A stretch of 64,000 nucleotides of DNA. It comes from an uncultured bacterium (GTDB taxonomy: Bacteria > Pseudomonadota > Gammaproteobacteria > Burkholderiales > Burkholderiaceae_C). The notes under the pieces are model-generated. The model made no database searches. It was not told where the DNA came from and saw only the letters and a program-made list of their open reading frames with translations. Shown here one piece after another: positions 22,239 through 30,643 of this stretch; position 1 is the stretch's first letter; the number at the start of each line of letters is the position of its first letter. The DNA is taken from NCBI GenBank assembly GCA_903928495.1, contig CAIYQZ010000011.1:26638-90637 (forward strand), read 5' to 3'. Position numbers and translations under genes: made by a program.

Positions 22239-25200
22239 CGGTTGAATTCGATCCTTTTGCGGGGCCTGTCTTCGAGAAGTCTGCGCCGACCACAGAGTCT
22301 CAACGTGAGGTCTTTGCTGCGGCGCAATGGGGGGCTGAGGCCAATTGCGCCTACAACGAGTCGGGTTCTTTGCGTTTCACGGGAATTCTGGACGTGCAGG
22401 CGTTGAGCAGAGCGTTTGCCAAATTGGCTGATCGGCACGAAGCATTGCGCATGTTTTTTGCTCGGGACGGCCAGACCATGTTTGTCAGACCGCCCGGCAA
22501 TCTGTCACCCGGTATGACTTTGATTGATTTGACTGAATTGCCTGAGGCAGAACGCAACGCTCGGCTTGCGGCGGTGCTGGTGCGCGATGTCGAATCACCT
22601 TTTGATCTGGAGAACGGCCCACTGTTCAAGGCCACATTGCTCAAAACGGCTTCCAATGACCACCAACTGGTGATGACGGGCCACCACATTGTTGTGGATG
22701 GTTGGTCTTGGGGAGTGCTTTTGCGAGACTTAGGTGTCCTCTACACCGCAGAGAGCGGTGCAGCGGTTTGCTCGTTGACACCTGCGCCGAGCTTTGTGAA
22801 CTACGCCACCAATGAGCGAGTGGAGGAGTCGGGGGAGAGTTACGCGCAAGCCCAGCGCTACTGGCTCAACCAATTTTCTGGCCTGAGCCTGCCTGAGTTG
22901 GATTTGCCTACAGATCGCAGAAGGCCCGCCTTCAAGACCTATGCATCCCGACGCATCGACTTCCCGCTGCCGAAAGAGTTAACGGACAAGCTCAAAAAGA
23001 CAGGCGCGAAACTGGGTGCTTCGTATTTCGTGTCCCTGCTCGCGGGCTTTGCCGCCATGCTGCATCGTCTGACGCGGCAGGATGATCTTGTCGTCGGCAC
23101 CCCTGTTGCAGGGCAGGCCGCTGCCGGCGAGCAAAACCTGGTGGGCCATGGCGTGAACATGCTACCTCTGCGCGTGAACATTCGCGAGGGGATGACGTTT
23201 GCTGAACTGATTACAACTGCCCAAACGGTGATGCTCGATGGTGCTGAGCACCAGCAAATGAGCTACGGTGCCATATTGAAGCAACTTGCGATCAAGCGAG
23301 ACCCGAGCCGGTTGCCGTTGATCAACGTGGTGTTCAACCTTGACCAAGCCGCGCAAGGCAATGAATTGGGGTTCGCGGGTGTGGATGTGCGGTTTCTGAC
23401 GAACCCTCGCCACTTCGAGAATTTTGAGTTGTTCATCAACGCCTCGGAAACGCTGGGTGAAACCATTCTCGAAGTTCAATACAACACGGATCTGTTTGAC
23501 GCTGAAACAGTGACCCGCTGGCTGGTGAGCATCCAGACGTTGTTGGAATCCGCGGTCAGCGCCCCTCATGCCCGTGTTGACCAGTTGAATATTCTGGCTC
23601 CAGCTGAGCATGAAAAGATATTGAAGGTTTGGAACGCGACGGCTAAAGACTATCCCCGCGACGTGACGCTGCACGAAATCTTCGAATCCCAAGTCGATCG
23701 GACGCCGGATGCTGTTGCAGTGGAGTTCGAAGGCTCGACACTGAGCTACCGCGAGTTGGATGTTCGTGCCAACCAGTTGGCCCATCACTTGCGGGAATTG
23801 GGTGTCGGCCCCGACGTCCGGGTTGGTGTGTTTGCTGAGAGGTCGTTGGAACTGGTCATTGCCTTGTACGGTGTGCTGAAAGCAGGTGGCGCATATGTGC
23901 CTCTCGATCCCGGTTACCCCCTGGATCGCCTGACCTTCATGGTCGAAGACGCTGATGTGTCTGTGCTGCTGACGCAGTCGCATCTGTTGCACCAACTGCC
24001 CCAACACGGGGCTCTGGTCCTTTGTTTGGATGGCGATTGGGCCAAGATTGCCACGCAGGCGAAGGGTAGGCTTGGGCGGACTTCAGGGCCCCGGGATCTG
24101 GCCTATGTCATCTTCACTTCCGGCTCGACGGGGCGACCCAAAGGCGCGATGAACGAACACACAGCGGTGGTGAACCGTTTGGTGTGGATGCAGGCTGCGT
24201 ACAAATTGGAAGTCACGGATGTTGTATTGCAAAAGACACCGTTTTCGTTCGATGTTTCAGTGTGGGAATTTTTCTGGCCTTTGCAAATAGGTGCACGCAT
24301 GCTGGTGGCCCGCCCTGAGGGCCACAGAGACACGGCGTATCTCCTTGATGTCATCAAGTCGGCAGGTGTCACCACGCTGCACTTCGTACCTTCAATGCTG
24401 GCGGTTTTTCTAGAGGCTGATGGCGTGGAAACGTGCAGGAGCCTCAAGCGGGTGGTGACCAGCGGCGAGGCCTTGGCTCCCGCGCATGTGGACAGATTTT
24501 TTGAACGCCTGCCACATGTGCCGCTGCACAACCTTTACGGTCCTACTGAGGCTGCAATCGATGTGACTCACTGGACGGCGAAACCAGGGTTACCCATCGT
24601 ACCCATCGGTCAGCCCATCGCGAATATCCAGATTTACATCGTTGACTCGCAGGGGCAGCATTGCCCGGTGGGTGTTGGAGGCGAGTTGTGGATAGGAGGA
24701 GTCGGGGTCGGGCGGGGTTACTTGAACCGGCCTGATCTGACGGCTGAAAAGTTCATCGATAACCCCTTCGCCGACGGGCGGCTCTATCGAACGGGCGATC
24801 TCGCTCGCTGGCAGGCAGATGGGCAAATCGAGTACTTGGGCCGCATTGATCAACAGGTAAAGGTGCGTGGCTTTCGGATTGAGCTTGGCGAAATCGAGGC
24901 CGTACTGGCGTCTTTTGCCGGGGTTTGTGAAGCAGCGGTTATGGCCCGCGAGGATGCACCTGGTGACAAGCGCTTGGTGGCCTATTTGGTCACGCGTGAT
25001 GAGGAAAACTTCTCTGAAACGGGGCTCCGAAAACATCTTCGCAAGAAGTTGCCTGACTACATGATTCCGCAGCACTTTGTGACTGTAGACAGGTTGCCTC
25101 TTTCGCCCAATGGCAAGCTCGACCGCAAGGCGTTGCCCGCACCGATTGGCGCAATCTCTAATACACGTAGGTTGGTCGCACCGCGAACAGACCCTGAGCG

Positions 25201-25510
25201 GTTGCTGGCAGAGTTGTTCCAAGCGGCGCTGAAGGTCAGTGGCGTTTCTGTTGATGACAACTTCTTCGACTTGGGGGGGCATTCGCTCCTGTGCTTTCAG
25301 GTCATAGCCCAGGTGCAAGAGAGGACTGGTGTGCGTCTCAACCCGCGTGTGATGATGATGAACACGCTGGAGCAGACCGCGATGCTTATCGAGCAGGAGC
25401 ACGGCAGCAGCACGAATCACCCGAGCGCACAAATTGATCTATCGGACAAGCACTCCCCAGCCAAAGCGGCAGGGTTTGCAAAAAAGATGCTGCAGAGATT
25501 AGGTCTTTGA
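22235..25510 (+). CDS. nonribosomal peptide synthetase, one module (C-A-PCP)
   Basis: A 1091-residue NRPS module starting at a GTG that overlaps the previous stop. The condensation domain (about 5-440) has an intact HHIVVDGW motif at His150-His151. The adenylation domain (460-965) contains FTSGSTGRPKG near 627, YRTGDLARW and GKLDRKALP. The carrier has Ser1017 in LGGHSL. The specificity code read by alignment is about D-V-W-H-V-S-L-I-D, close to known serine codes. The module should couple the beta-amino acyl chain from the preceding synthase to serine. There is no thioesterase, reductase or terminal C domain, so release needs another protein. Confidence 0.93.
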   Translation: MTVEFDPFAGPVFEKSAPTTESQREVFAAAQWGAEANCAYNESGSLRFTGILDVQALSRAFAKLADRHEALRMFFARDGQTMFVRPPGNLSPGMTLIDLTELPEAERNARLAAVLVRDVESPFDLENGPLFKATLLKTASNDHQLVMTGHHIVVDGWSWGVLLRDLGVLYTAESGAAVCSLTPAPSFVNYATNERVEESGESYAQAQRYWLNQFSGLSLPELDLPTDRRRPAFKTYASRRIDFPLPKELTDKLKKTGAKLGASYFVSLLAGFAAMLHRLTRQDDLVVGTPVAGQAAAGEQNLVGHGVNMLPLRVNIREGMTFAELITTAQTVMLDGAEHQQMSYGAILKQLAIKRDPSRLPLINVVFNLDQAAQGNELGFAGVDVRFLTNPRHFENFELFINASETLGETILEVQYNTDLFDAETVTRWLVSIQTLLESAVSAPHARVDQLNILAPAEHEKILKVWNATAKDYPRDVTLHEIFESQVDRTPDAVAVEFEGSTLSYRELDVRANQLAHHLRELGVGPDVRVGVFAERSLELVIALYGVLKAGGAYVPLDPGYPLDRLTFMVEDADVSVLLTQSHLLHQLPQHGALVLCLDGDWAKIATQAKGRLGRTSGPRDLAYVIFTSGSTGRPKGAMNEHTAVVNRLVWMQAAYKLEVTDVVLQKTPFSFDVSVWEFFWPLQIGARMLVARPEGHRDTAYLLDVIKSAGVTTLHFVPSMLAVFLEADGVETCRSLKRVVTSGEALAPAHVDRFFERLPHVPLHNLYGPTEAAIDVTHWTAKPGLPIVPIGQPIANIQIYIVDSQGQHCPVGVGGELWIGGVGVGRGYLNRPDLTAEKFIDNPFADGRLYRTGDLARWQADGQIEYLGRIDQQVKVRGFRIELGEIEAVLASFAGVCEAAVMAREDAPGDKRLVAYLVTRDEENFSETGLRKHLRKKLPDYMIPQHFVTVDRLPLSPNGKLDRKALPAPIGAISNTRRLVAPRTDPERLLAELFQAALKVSGVSVDDNFFDLGGHSLLCFQVIAQVQERTGVRLNPRVMMMNTLEQTAMLIEQEHGSSTNHPSAQIDLSDKHSPAKAAGFAKKMLQRLGL

Positions 25511-25528
25511 CCCGCACAAGGATCGACA

Positions 25529-26302
25529 TTGGAAGCTTTTTTCTTCGGAGACAGTGACCGGCAGCTGTATGGTGTTTTTCATGAGGCGGCTGGAAGCGGC
25601 AGCCATGGCGTAGTGCTGGCAAACCCGGGTCCACAGGAGTCAATGCAAACCCATTACGCCTACCGAGTGCTGGCTAAACAGCTCACGCACGCGGGGTGTT
25701 CCGTGTTGCGTTTTGATTGGACCGGAACAGGTGATTCGGCTGGCGAAAGCGACTGCGTGTCGCTTCAGCAGTGCCGTGACGACCTGCTGATGGCTGTCCA
25801 GGAGCTCAAAGAAATTTCGAACCCCAGACGGACATCAGTCATTGGCTATCGCTTGGGCGCAACTGTTGCCGCAAGCACACCATTCACGCAACCGCTTGAA
25901 AACCTCGTGCTTTGGGAGCCAGTCATCAGCGGGCGGGGCTACTTGGACGAATTGCGAGCGAGGGAAAGACGAAAGTCCGGGGATTTACTGGAGCCGCCAA
26001 CCTGGTGGCGCGCACATCGTGCGAATGACTTGCTCGGATATGCCATGAGCAGTGAGCATCATGCCGAGCTTGAGACGCTTGACTTGGCCGCACAAGCGAC
26101 ACCATCTGCGCGGCGCGTCATCATCATCGCCGGAAAGACGGGGGTCGCGGTGCGGGCTCTAGGCGACTCATTCAAGGAAAGACGCATCGACACTTCGTAT
26201 GCCGAATTCGAGGATGGCGGTGGCGCGCAATTGCGCGACGACGGCATGTTGTTGGCTGGCGTTACCACAGCGCGAATTGCAGGCCTTTTTCCGGGGGTGT
26301 AA
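25529..26302 (+). CDS. alpha/beta-hydrolase-fold protein with altered nucleophile elbow (exosortase-associated hydrolase 2-like)
   Basis: A 257-residue protein starting at TTG, with AGGA 8 bases upstream and 18 bases after the NRPS stop. The fold is recognisable: an oxyanion-type strand (VVLANPGPQES), the GTGDSAGES loop and a candidate elbow VIGYRLGAT. The position normally occupied by Ser in GxSxG is Arg, and the C-terminal catalytic His region reads GGGAQLRDDG with no His. It is therefore probably not a normal serine hydrolase. It resembles the hydrolase pair found next to carrier proteins in exosortase-A loci. A role as a release or docking partner of the NRPS is inferred from operon position. 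Confidence 0.65.
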   Translation: MEAFFFGDSDRQLYGVFHEAAGSGSHGVVLANPGPQESMQTHYAYRVLAKQLTHAGCSVLRFDWTGTGDSAGESDCVSLQQCRDDLLMAVQELKEISNPRRTSVIGYRLGATVAASTPFTQPLENLVLWEPVISGRGYLDELRARERRKSGDLLEPPTWWRAHRANDLLGYAMSSEHHAELETLDLAAQATPSARRVIIIAGKTGVAVRALGDSFKERRIDTSYAEFEDGGGAQLRDDGMLLAGVTTARIAGLFPGV

Positions 26303-26305
26303 TCG

Positions 26306-27172
26306 ATGGAGTATCGCGAGCGGGTTTACAAGTTTGGTAGCCATGGTGGGCTGATTGGCGTATTGACTGAACCTGCGGGAGATGCTTTCTCTCGAATGGA
26401 CAGTAGTCGCCCGGCCATCGTGGTTTCAAACATTGGCCTGCACCATCGCCCTGGACCCAACCGTTTATGGGTGGAGTTTGCACGTCGCATGGCGGGTCAG
26501 GGATTCAATACTTTGCGGTTCGATTCATCTGGCCTTGGCGACAGCGCAATCCGCCGAGACACTCTTTCGGATATCGAGCGGCACACACAAGACCTGCGTG
26601 AGGCAGTAGATTTTGTATTGCTGAAAACGCAGCTTTCACAGGTTGCGCTGTTGGGTTTGTGCTCTGGTGTTGACTCCGCCCATGCCGTTGCGGCGGAAGA
26701 CACACGCATCAGCCACGCATTTTTTCTTGACGGCTATCACTACGATACTTCGCGTCATTTGTTCAATACGAGATTTCTGAAGTTGATTCAGCCTCGTTAC
26801 TACGCTCGGGGCCTCAGACGCTTGTTCCTGCGCATACCAGCCAAAAGTGGGGCAAACACAGACGATGAAATTCTTACCCGCGAGTATCCAACCAGGGAAA
26901 AGATGCGTGACGACATTGACACCATGCTGGCTCGGGGTGTGCGTCTGTACTTCGGGTTTACCGGAGGCTGGGCCTATTATTACAGCTACAAAAACCAGTT
27001 TTTCGAAATGCTCCCGGATGGTGAGAGTCTGCGGGAGAAAATAAAATTGACTATGTTTCCCAATGCTGACCACCTATTTACCGGTGTCGAATTGAAGGCC
27101 AAACTCTATCAGTCAATAGAAAAATTTCTCATCACAGTTGCTGATCAGCATGATATGGATTCGGTTGCTTGA
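26306..27172 (+). CDS. alpha/beta hydrolase with Cys-type elbow (exosortase-associated hydrolase 1-like)
   Basis: A 288-residue protein beginning 3 bases after the preceding hydrolase-like gene. It has the family loop DSSGLGDSA, an elbow reading LLGLCSGVDSA in which Cys stands where Ser is expected, and a late PNADHLF offering the catalytic His. A Cys nucleophile would fit an acyl-transferring or thioester-handling enzyme. Together with the preceding gene it is the best candidate for chain release or transfer from the NRPS. The last 28 bases overlap the convergent membrane-protein gene. Confidence 0.68.
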   Translation: MEYRERVYKFGSHGGLIGVLTEPAGDAFSRMDSSRPAIVVSNIGLHHRPGPNRLWVEFARRMAGQGFNTLRFDSSGLGDSAIRRDTLSDIERHTQDLREAVDFVLLKTQLSQVALLGLCSGVDSAHAVAAEDTRISHAFFLDGYHYDTSRHLFNTRFLKLIQPRYYARGLRRLFLRIPAKSGANTDDEILTREYPTREKMRDDIDTMLARGVRLYFGFTGGWAYYYSYKNQFFEMLPDGESLREKIKLTMFPNADHLFTGVELKAKLYQSIEKFLITVADQHDMDSVA

Positions 27173-27957
27173 CGGTCCGGGGGGCAAAATTGTGGCCCAA
27201 ACTTGGTGTAAAACATGAGTACAACAACGAAATAGATGATCGAGAACAGCCAGTAAGTTGCGGCGCTTTCTGCAGTAGGAGTGACCGGAAAAATCAATAG
27301 CGAAGTGTTCAGAGACAACTGCAAAGTCAGAACCGCCAAACCGCTTTTCGTGTGCGAATAAATGAACCCGCACATTGCAGCAACACCAACCATGTTGATA
27401 AACAGCGCGTCCAGTGGGAGGTTCGGAATAACCCCAACATTGATGATGACAATAGGCACCCACCAAAGGGTCCAGAACACGCCAACGATCAGGCTCGCAA
27501 GAGGAACACCTGTCGTTTTCTGAAGTCGGCCCATCGCATAACTCACCCACACGATCTCGCCGATGAAGGCGCCAAGAGCGACAGTCATTAGTACCCTAGG
27601 CCGGAACACGGTTTCAAAATCCACATGTATTGCGCTGAAAAGATCACTATTTCCGATGCCCTTGATGAGCAGCGTTACAACGCATGTTGCAGGAGGCAAA
27701 AGCAAGGTCAGCACAAACCAAAGTGGGCTGACTCGCCAAGCCATCATAGGACGAAACAGTTCGATCAGTCCTTCTCGCCGTCGAAAGGCGAATACAACAG
27801 CTAACAGAACACCACCAAGAAGCAAAAAACGTCCTTCGTTGTAAAAAGCGCCGGGTAAGACCTTTGCATGGATCGCCGAAACGAATGCGGTGTTGACCGC
27901 AACGATCAAAAACAAGAATAGAAAGAGCTCTCGATCTTTCAACATGGTATTCAACAT
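27145..27957 (-). CDS. CPBP-like polytopic membrane protein with degenerate catalytic motifs
   Basis: A 270-residue integral membrane protein with roughly seven or eight hydrophobic helices. The segment FIGEIVWVSYAMGRLQ, then FWTLWWVPIVI and a later NTSLLIF, recalls the three motifs of CPBP intramembrane proteases (EExxxR, FxxxH, HxxxN/D). The second Glu and the motif-2 His are missing, so proteolysis is doubtful. It is encoded against the NRPS genes and overlaps the 3' end of the hydrolase gene by 28 bases. Base composition is more A+T-rich than the first megasynthase gene. A transport, immunity or processing role in the cluster is possible but unproven. Confidence 0.6.
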   Translation of the reverse strand: MLNTMLKDRELFLFLFLIVAVNTAFVSAIHAKVLPGAFYNEGRFLLLGGVLLAVVFAFRRREGLIELFRPMMAWRVSPLWFVLTLLLPPATCVVTLLIKGIGNSDLFSAIHVDFETVFRPRVLMTVALGAFIGEIVWVSYAMGRLQKTTGVPLASLIVGVFWTLWWVPIVIINVGVIPNLPLDALFINMVGVAAMCGFIYSHTKSGLAVLTLQLSLNTSLLIFPVTPTAESAATYWLFSIIYFVVVLMFYTKFGPQFCPPDRQATESISC

Positions 27958-28277
27958 ATAAAGGCCAACTCGGATTTCAGTGGTCGCGTTTCAGGAGAGT
28001 ACAGTGTGATGTTACCCCGCCAACAACCAACCTTCCTGTTGGTTTACAGAGGGAGTCCCGAACGGTATAGATGAACGCAGCCTGACTACTGTCCTTGCCG
28101 AATGCCTCACACCCACGATTGAGCTTGGCGGTAGCATCACTCAATAATTAAGCCCACAGCTGGAAAACCACGAGCGTTGGCTACTTTGAACATCGCACTG
28201 TACCCCTACTCGATGGCGGGCCTTCATGACTCGTGCATTGCTCCCTAACAACATTTTTTTGGATAAATGAACTGCTG
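27958..28277. other. divergent intergenic region in the biosynthetic cluster
   Basis: 320 bases between the CPBP-like gene and the methyltransferase gene, presumably holding both promoters. The only structure I see is a short hairpin: AACCAAC (28025-28031) and GTTGGTT (28038-28044) with a 6-base loop. No convincing sigma-70 boxes could be assigned by eye. Confidence 0.5.
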
Positions 28278-29153
28278 ATGGCATTTGAAGACCTTCAATT
28301 TCCGCTTGCTCAGTCTGGCAACCGTGTCTTCATGACGTTCAAGATCGGCGTCGGGCGGTTCATAAGTTGGATTGCACCAGGACGTACCGCCCGGATCGCC
28401 GCCGGAGATGTGCCACCGCGCATTGGTTTTGTGGATCGCGCGGTTTTGGCCTACCTAGTGAACAATCATCAACGGGCAGGAACGCTGGATCAGCTTGCCC
28501 CTTTGCATGCATGGTTGTGGAAGGGCGAACAGGCTGTTTCATTCCATGCTCAGGCGCAGGCACGGTTTGACAGTTTTTGGCTCGCCAGTCACGTCGCAAT
28601 CGTGGAACCGCTCCGTCAACTGTTTGAACGCCCTGCAAATGGGGAAGTTAGCTACCGGTTGTTGTGTGAAGTAGGCTGTGGATCCGGCCTCGTTTTAGAG
28701 GATCTTGCTCGCCGATTGCCCAGTGTGGAAACTTTTACGGGGCTCGACCTCAGCGAGCGTCAAACGCAGATCAACAACAGTCGTCGCTTGGATCCGCGCA
28801 TCCGCTTTGCTTCGGGTGACGCTACAGCATGGATTCCCAGTCATGGCGGAGTTGGTACGGTGTACCTGACGGTGGCGGGCGTGTTTGAGTACTTTTCTCG
28901 TCGAGCTTTGCAAGAGTTGTTTGAACACATTGCCGTCCACCAGACTCCAGCAGCAGTCGCTTTGATCGAGCCAGTTCCCGCTGATTACGATTTCGACATC
29001 GAGGATGCGTCGCGACCGTATGGCTTCGAGAATTCACTGGGACACAATTATCCGCGCTTGCTCAGCAACGCTGGATTTACGATTCTCTTTCAAGAGATCC
29101 AAGTCGTCGAGGGGCAAACCTTTCTGCTCTTGGTTGCGGAAGTCAAGGGTTGA
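28278..29153 (+). CDS. SAM-dependent methyltransferase of the biosynthetic cluster
   Basis: About 291 residues. A class I methyltransferase core is visible: LLCEVGCGSGLVLEDLA (motif I), FTGLDLSERQ (motif II) and GTVYLTVAGVFEYFS (motif IV region). About 110 N-terminal residues precede the core and probably form a substrate lid. The ATG at 28278 (MAFEDLQF) is preferred over an in-frame GTG 15 codons upstream. Its position between the NRPS genes and the phosphopantetheinyl transferase suggests a tailoring O- or N-methylation, but the substrate is not deducible. Its stop lies only 10 bases before the IS element. Confidence 0.75.
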   Translation: MAFEDLQFPLAQSGNRVFMTFKIGVGRFISWIAPGRTARIAAGDVPPRIGFVDRAVLAYLVNNHQRAGTLDQLAPLHAWLWKGEQAVSFHAQAQARFDSFWLASHVAIVEPLRQLFERPANGEVSYRLLCEVGCGSGLVLEDLARRLPSVETFTGLDLSERQTQINNSRRLDPRIRFASGDATAWIPSHGGVGTVYLTVAGVFEYFSRRALQELFEHIAVHQTPAAVALIEPVPADYDFDIEDASRPYGFENSLGHNYPRLLSNAGFTILFQEIQVVEGQTFLLLVAEVKG

Positions 29154-29160
29154 TTTAGCA

Positions 29161-29163
29161 AAT
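29161..29163. repeat. left target-site duplication (AAT) of the IS3-family element
   Basis: AAT directly precedes the left terminal repeat and is repeated after the right end at 30636-30638. Three-base duplications are normal for the IS3 family, so the ends are those of a simple transposition event. Confidence 0.8.
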
Positions 29164-29203
29164 TGAACCGCCCCGGGTTTGAACTGACCCCCAGAAGTTG
29201 GAC
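29164..29203 (+). repeat. left terminal inverted repeat of the IS element
   Basis: Forty bases starting TGAACCGCCCCGGG, matching the inverted right end with three differences (two adjacent at positions 15-16 and one at position 24). Confidence 0.9.
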
Positions 29204-29220
29204 GGTTGCGATGTCGCCAA

Positions 29221-30051
29221 TTAGGCGTTCTTCCTCTGTCGGTATCCCACCGGGCTGAGCCATTGCAATCCGAGCTTGATGCGCTCGTTGTTGTGGTAGC
29301 GGATGTAATCATGCACTCCCGCTTCGAGCGCATCAAGGCTGCTGGGCGCTGCAAGATGGAAGTACTCTGCTTTAAGGGTGCCGAAGAGGCTTTCGATCGC
29401 AGCGTTGTCAAAGCAGTTGCCTTTGCGGCTCATGCTTTGCGTGACCCCGCAAGTCGCGAGCATCGCTCGGTACGGCTGCATCTTGTAGTGCCAGCCTTGA
29501 TCCGAATGAATGATCAGTTCGTTGGCGCTCCTGGCGCGCGAAAGCGCTGTTTGGAGCGTACCCGAGACCAGTTCGAATACGGGGCGCTTTGCCATGCGGT
29601 GCGCGATGATCTCGCCGTTGTAGAGGTCCATGCATGCCGACGGATAGAGCTTTTGGCCGTTCACATTGAACTCGGTGACATCGGTCACCCACTTTTGGTC
29701 TGGCGCGGTCGCGCTGAAATTGCGCTGCAGCACATTGGGCACCTGCACGTCGCTCATGCCCTGGGCGTTTCGAGAGCGCCTCTTCGCCCGGATCAATGGG
29801 CGCAGCCCCTTCTTTTGCATCAGCCGCTGTACGCATTTGTGGTTGACGGTTTGCGCCGTTGAACTGCACAGAGCTGCCGTGATACGTCGGTATCCGTAGC
29901 GGCCCTTGTGCTCGTCATAGATGCCACGGATCCTGACCTCCATGGCGCTTTGCCGATCAGCCCGTTCGGTCATGTGGCAGTGGTAGTAGAAGGTGCTGCG
30001 AGCCAGACCTGCAATCTGGAGCAGGTCCGTCAATTTATGGTGATGCCTCAA
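29221..30051 (-). CDS. IS3-family transposase OrfB (DDE integrase domain)
   Basis: 276 residues counted from an internal Met; in the functional protein it would be joined to OrfA by a -1 frameshift. The HTH_21-like N terminus (DLLQIAGLARSTFYYH) precedes the rve catalytic core with Asp in WVTDVTEF, Asp in IIHSDQGWHY and Glu in NAAIESLFG, giving the DDE triad with normal spacing. The C terminus ends in the usual YNNERIKLGLQWLSPVGYR pattern. This frame is intact; the damage is upstream in orfA. Confidence 0.93.
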   Translation of the reverse strand: MRHHHKLTDLLQIAGLARSTFYYHCHMTERADRQSAMEVRIRGIYDEHKGRYGYRRITAALCSSTAQTVNHKCVQRLMQKKGLRPLIRAKRRSRNAQGMSDVQVPNVLQRNFSATAPDQKWVTDVTEFNVNGQKLYPSACMDLYNGEIIAHRMAKRPVFELVSGTLQTALSRARSANELIIHSDQGWHYKMQPYRAMLATCGVTQSMSRKGNCFDNAAIESLFGTLKAEYFHLAAPSSLDALEAGVHDYIRYHNNERIKLGLQWLSPVGYRQRKNA

Positions 30052-30059
30052 CCCGGCAA

Positions 30060-30578
30060 TCAGACGCGCTTTGTCGGCGCAGCTGATCTCTTCGACCGGA
30101 TCAAGGCATGCAATTTTTTTAGGTACGCGACCTCCGCGCGAAGTCGCTCATTCTCTTCTCGAAGGGCCTCTGCCGAATCGGAGGCAATCGGGTTGGATGT
30201 CGCTGGGCAGCGTTGTTCTTGCTTCACTTTGGGACGCCCTTGTTTCTTGCTCCCGAGAGCCTCCACACCGCCTTGATCGAGATTGCCACGCCAGACGGCA
30301 ACCTAGTTGGGGTTGCGGATGTCATAGATCGCGGCCACCTGGCGGCTCGAAAGCTGCTCGCGGTCCTGATGGGACAGCACCTGCAGTTTGAATTGCACAC
30401 AGTAAGCGCTGCGTTTGGGGCGCAGCCCGTCGATGCCATGCAGCCGATAGTGGCTCACCCAGGTGCGGATCTTCTCCTCAGGGAGCGACCACCGCCGCGC
30501 CAGCAGCTTGGCGCCACCGTCCCCCGCCAAGAAGCCCTGGACGACCTTTAACTTGAAGTCAGTGCTGTATTTCCTCAT
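30060..30578 (-). pseudogene. IS3-family OrfA interrupted by an in-frame amber codon
   Basis: The helix-turn-helix protein starts at MRKYSTDFKLKVVQ and reads well to IYDIRNPN, then meets TAG (30303-30305). The same frame continues with VAVWRGNLDQGGVEALG and a coiled-coil leucine-zipper region (EALREENERLRAEVAYLKKL) to the natural stop at 30060. In related IS3 elements a Gln is expected at the stop, so a CAG to TAG change is the simplest explanation. Unless suppressed, full OrfA and OrfAB cannot be made. Confidence 0.85.
30114..30120 (-). other. programmed -1 frameshift site (A7) of the IS element
   Basis: On the minus strand the run of seven A falls at LKK in orfA, just after the leucine zipper. 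Slipping back one base joins the frame KKIACLDPVEEISCAD and then the OrfB sequence. The position relative to orfA and orfB matches IS3-family programmed frameshifting. Confidence 0.7.
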
Positions 30579-30595
30579 GAAACCACTTGAAGTTT

Positions 30596-30638
30596 GTCCA
30601 ACTTCTGGGGGGCAGTTCATTCCCGGGGCGGTTCAAAT
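30596..30638 (-). repeat. right terminal inverted repeat and right AAT duplication
   Basis: 30596-30635 is the inverted counterpart of the left end (37 of 40 identical). AAT at 30636-30638 is the second copy of the target duplication. Confidence 0.88.
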
Positions 30639-30643
30639 CTTGG

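Larger units (their letters stand above)
29164..30635 (-). mobile_element. IS3-family insertion sequence, 1472 bp
   Basis: The element begins with TGAACCGCCCC and ends with its complement. Terminal inverted repeats of 40 bp (29164-29203 and 30596-30635) match at 37 positions. It contains overlapping orfA and orfB on the minus strand with an A7 slippery run, the IS3-family layout, and is flanked by AAT duplications. It sits between the convergent stops of the methyltransferase and phosphopantetheinyl transferase genes, so it breaks no gene. orfA carries a premature amber codon, so this copy is probably not autonomous. Confidence 0.93.

Noticed and set aside
25529..27172. Interpretation of the two hydrolase-like genes as part of an exosortase locus
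   Set aside because: No exosortase, acyl-CoA ligase or PEP-CTERM protein lies nearby; their coupling to the NRPS genes is the stronger context.
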